This document shows positions 63,324 to 64,000 of a stretch of DNA of 64,000 nucleotides, one piece after another. The position numbers and the translations under genes are program-made. Under the pieces are notes generated by a model. The model saw only the letters and a list, made by a program, of their open reading frames with translations. It had not been told where the DNA came from and ran no database searches. The stretch lies in contig JADJNH010000005.1 in the NCBI GenBank assembly GCA_016714365.1, positions 2,208,501 through 2,272,500 of the forward strand, in the 5' to 3' direction. Origin of the DNA: Candidatus Vicinibacter affinis. Lineage in GTDB: Bacteria > Bacteroidota > Bacteroidia > Chitinophagales > Saprospiraceae. Position 1 is the first letter of the stretch. Every line of letters begins with the position of its first letter.

Positions 63324-64000
63324 TTATGCATTCGTCGCATATGCTAAAAGGTACAGTGCATATTCCGCAAAGAAGAACCACCAAAAACGTTTATAAAACT
63401 TTTTAATGGAAGAATGTTGGCTCAACTTTATAGTAACCGCATTATATACGAAGAGAATTAACAAGAGAATATGTCCGTAAAAAAGTACTTTCGTTTCAAA
63501 GTTTTGAACATTTGATAAAAATAGTTCGGCGTATTTCACGGCAATGGTAAAGATATAGGCCATTGCTACCAGTAGATTGCCTGTTATCAAGACAAACCTG
63601 GGTGAATATAAGATGGCGAATGATTTAATATTGTATTGGGCATCGCCTTCTACATCCGGCAGATCCTTAAACCAGGATATGACTATGCTGAATACAATGA
63701 TGAACAGGGTTAGAATTATTACATTCTCAGGCATCTCAAGGGAATTGTTGACCAGGTAGTTGAATACAAGGAAACCACCCGCGTTGAGCAATACTCCGCG
63801 AACGGCTGTTATAGCTATAGCTGCTGTTACATGGTGTTGCTTTAGATAAAATGGCGGCATGGAATAGGCCCAGCCAATGGTGGCTGCCAAGGTAATTATG
63901 CCAAATAGGTATGGAGAGATGTATAATGCGAGACCAAGACTTATCAATAATGCTGTGATCACAATGTACTTAGCTTGTTGCATGCTTAATACCTTGGATG
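63324..64000 (-). CDS. UbiA-family prenyltransferase, partial (5' end beyond window)
   Basis: A membrane-bound aromatic prenyltransferase, of which the last 224 or so residues are in the window. The ATG at 63983 is internal: the frame stays open to the edge (KVLSMQQAK...), and UbiA proteins have about 290 residues, with the first Asp-rich motif (NDxxD) in the missing N-terminal part. The second motif KDLPDVEGDAQYNIKSFAI is present and closely resembles homogentisate phytyl/solanesyl transferases rather than UbiA of the ubiquinone pathway. Six or seven hydrophobic helices are visible. The substrate is inferred only from this motif. Confidence 0.82.
   Translation of the reverse strand, partial: SKVLSMQQAKYIVITALLISLGLALYISPYLFGIITLAATIGWAYSMPPFYLKQHHVTAAIAITAVRGVLLNAGGFLVFNYLVNNSLEMPENVIILTLFIIVFSIVISWFKDLPDVEGDAQYNIKSFAILYSPRFVLITGNLLVAMAYIFTIAVKYAELFLSNVQNFETKVLFYGHILLLILFVYNAVTIKLSQHSSIKKFYKRFWWFFFAEYALYLLAYATNA

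Overview
The window is chromosomal DNA of an AT-rich member of the Bacteroidota, most likely a Saprospiria-like or other gliding or environmental lineage. Seven separate products end in the short beta-rich C-terminal module with a YPNP or similar motif that directs proteins to the type IX secretion system. Promoter-like sequences match the Bacteroidota -7 box TAnnTTTG, Shine-Dalgarno sequences are generally not visible, and bacillithiol (bshB1-like) and DUF1501/DUF1800 genes are present. Genus-level placement cannot be made from this sequence alone.

Layout. 1-3250: amino acid permease, a trans-sulfuration-type PLP enzyme and a PnuC-type vitamin transporter. 3532-17286: an alpha-glucan utilisation block. 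A secreted GH13 enzyme (5722-8526, +) faces a six-gene minus-strand operon: nucleotidyltransferase, beta-phosphoglucomutase, GH65 phosphorylase, GH13, MFS transporter and SusA-like GH13. The inferred route is extracellular and periplasmic cleavage of starch or glycogen, import of maltose-type sugars, phosphorolysis to glucose plus beta-glucose-1-phosphate, and conversion to glucose-6-phosphate. Three adjacent genes of this operon have no usable ATG start. 17355-31044: DUF1501/DUF1800 pair, kbl, a giant sortilin-like secreted protein, dnaG, dapB, accD and a DinB protein. 31160-40396: secreted proteins, KAS III, bshB1, a HerA-like ATPase, ung and outer-membrane barrels.

40454-46030: a tRNA-Arg(TCT) gene carries a 5.5-kb integrated element bounded by an exact 26-bp direct repeat (attL/attR). 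The element encodes a tyrosine integrase, an unknown coiled-coil protein, an excisionase-like HTH protein, a small unknown protein, a candidate Rep protein, a protein resembling a phage terminase small subunit, and a convergent small protein. It has no capsid or conjugation genes, so it looks like a very small phage satellite or a replicating integrative element. It also supplies a new terminator to the tRNA gene and displaces the old one.

46292-50660: a 14-repeat secreted protein, then a remarkable array of about 124-bp units made of two kinds of short palindrome (GGGGCTTTAGCCCC and GGGGCGTAGCCCTGACATCA). The array surrounds an intact Y1 (IS200-like/RAYT-type) transposase gene and a truncated second copy. 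The transposase stop codon lies inside the first inverted copy of the repeat.

50710-64000: tyrosine phenol-lyase, a ScdA/YtfE-type iron-sulfur repair protein, and a run of small stress, repair and regulatory genes (DUF1761, GNAT, AlkD, cupin, AraC, DUF2200, flavodoxin). These are followed by a DUF4397 lipoprotein, a ferredoxin-reductase-like flavoprotein, an alpha/beta hydrolase, a 38-residue membrane protein, and a UbiA-family prenyltransferase cut by the window edge.
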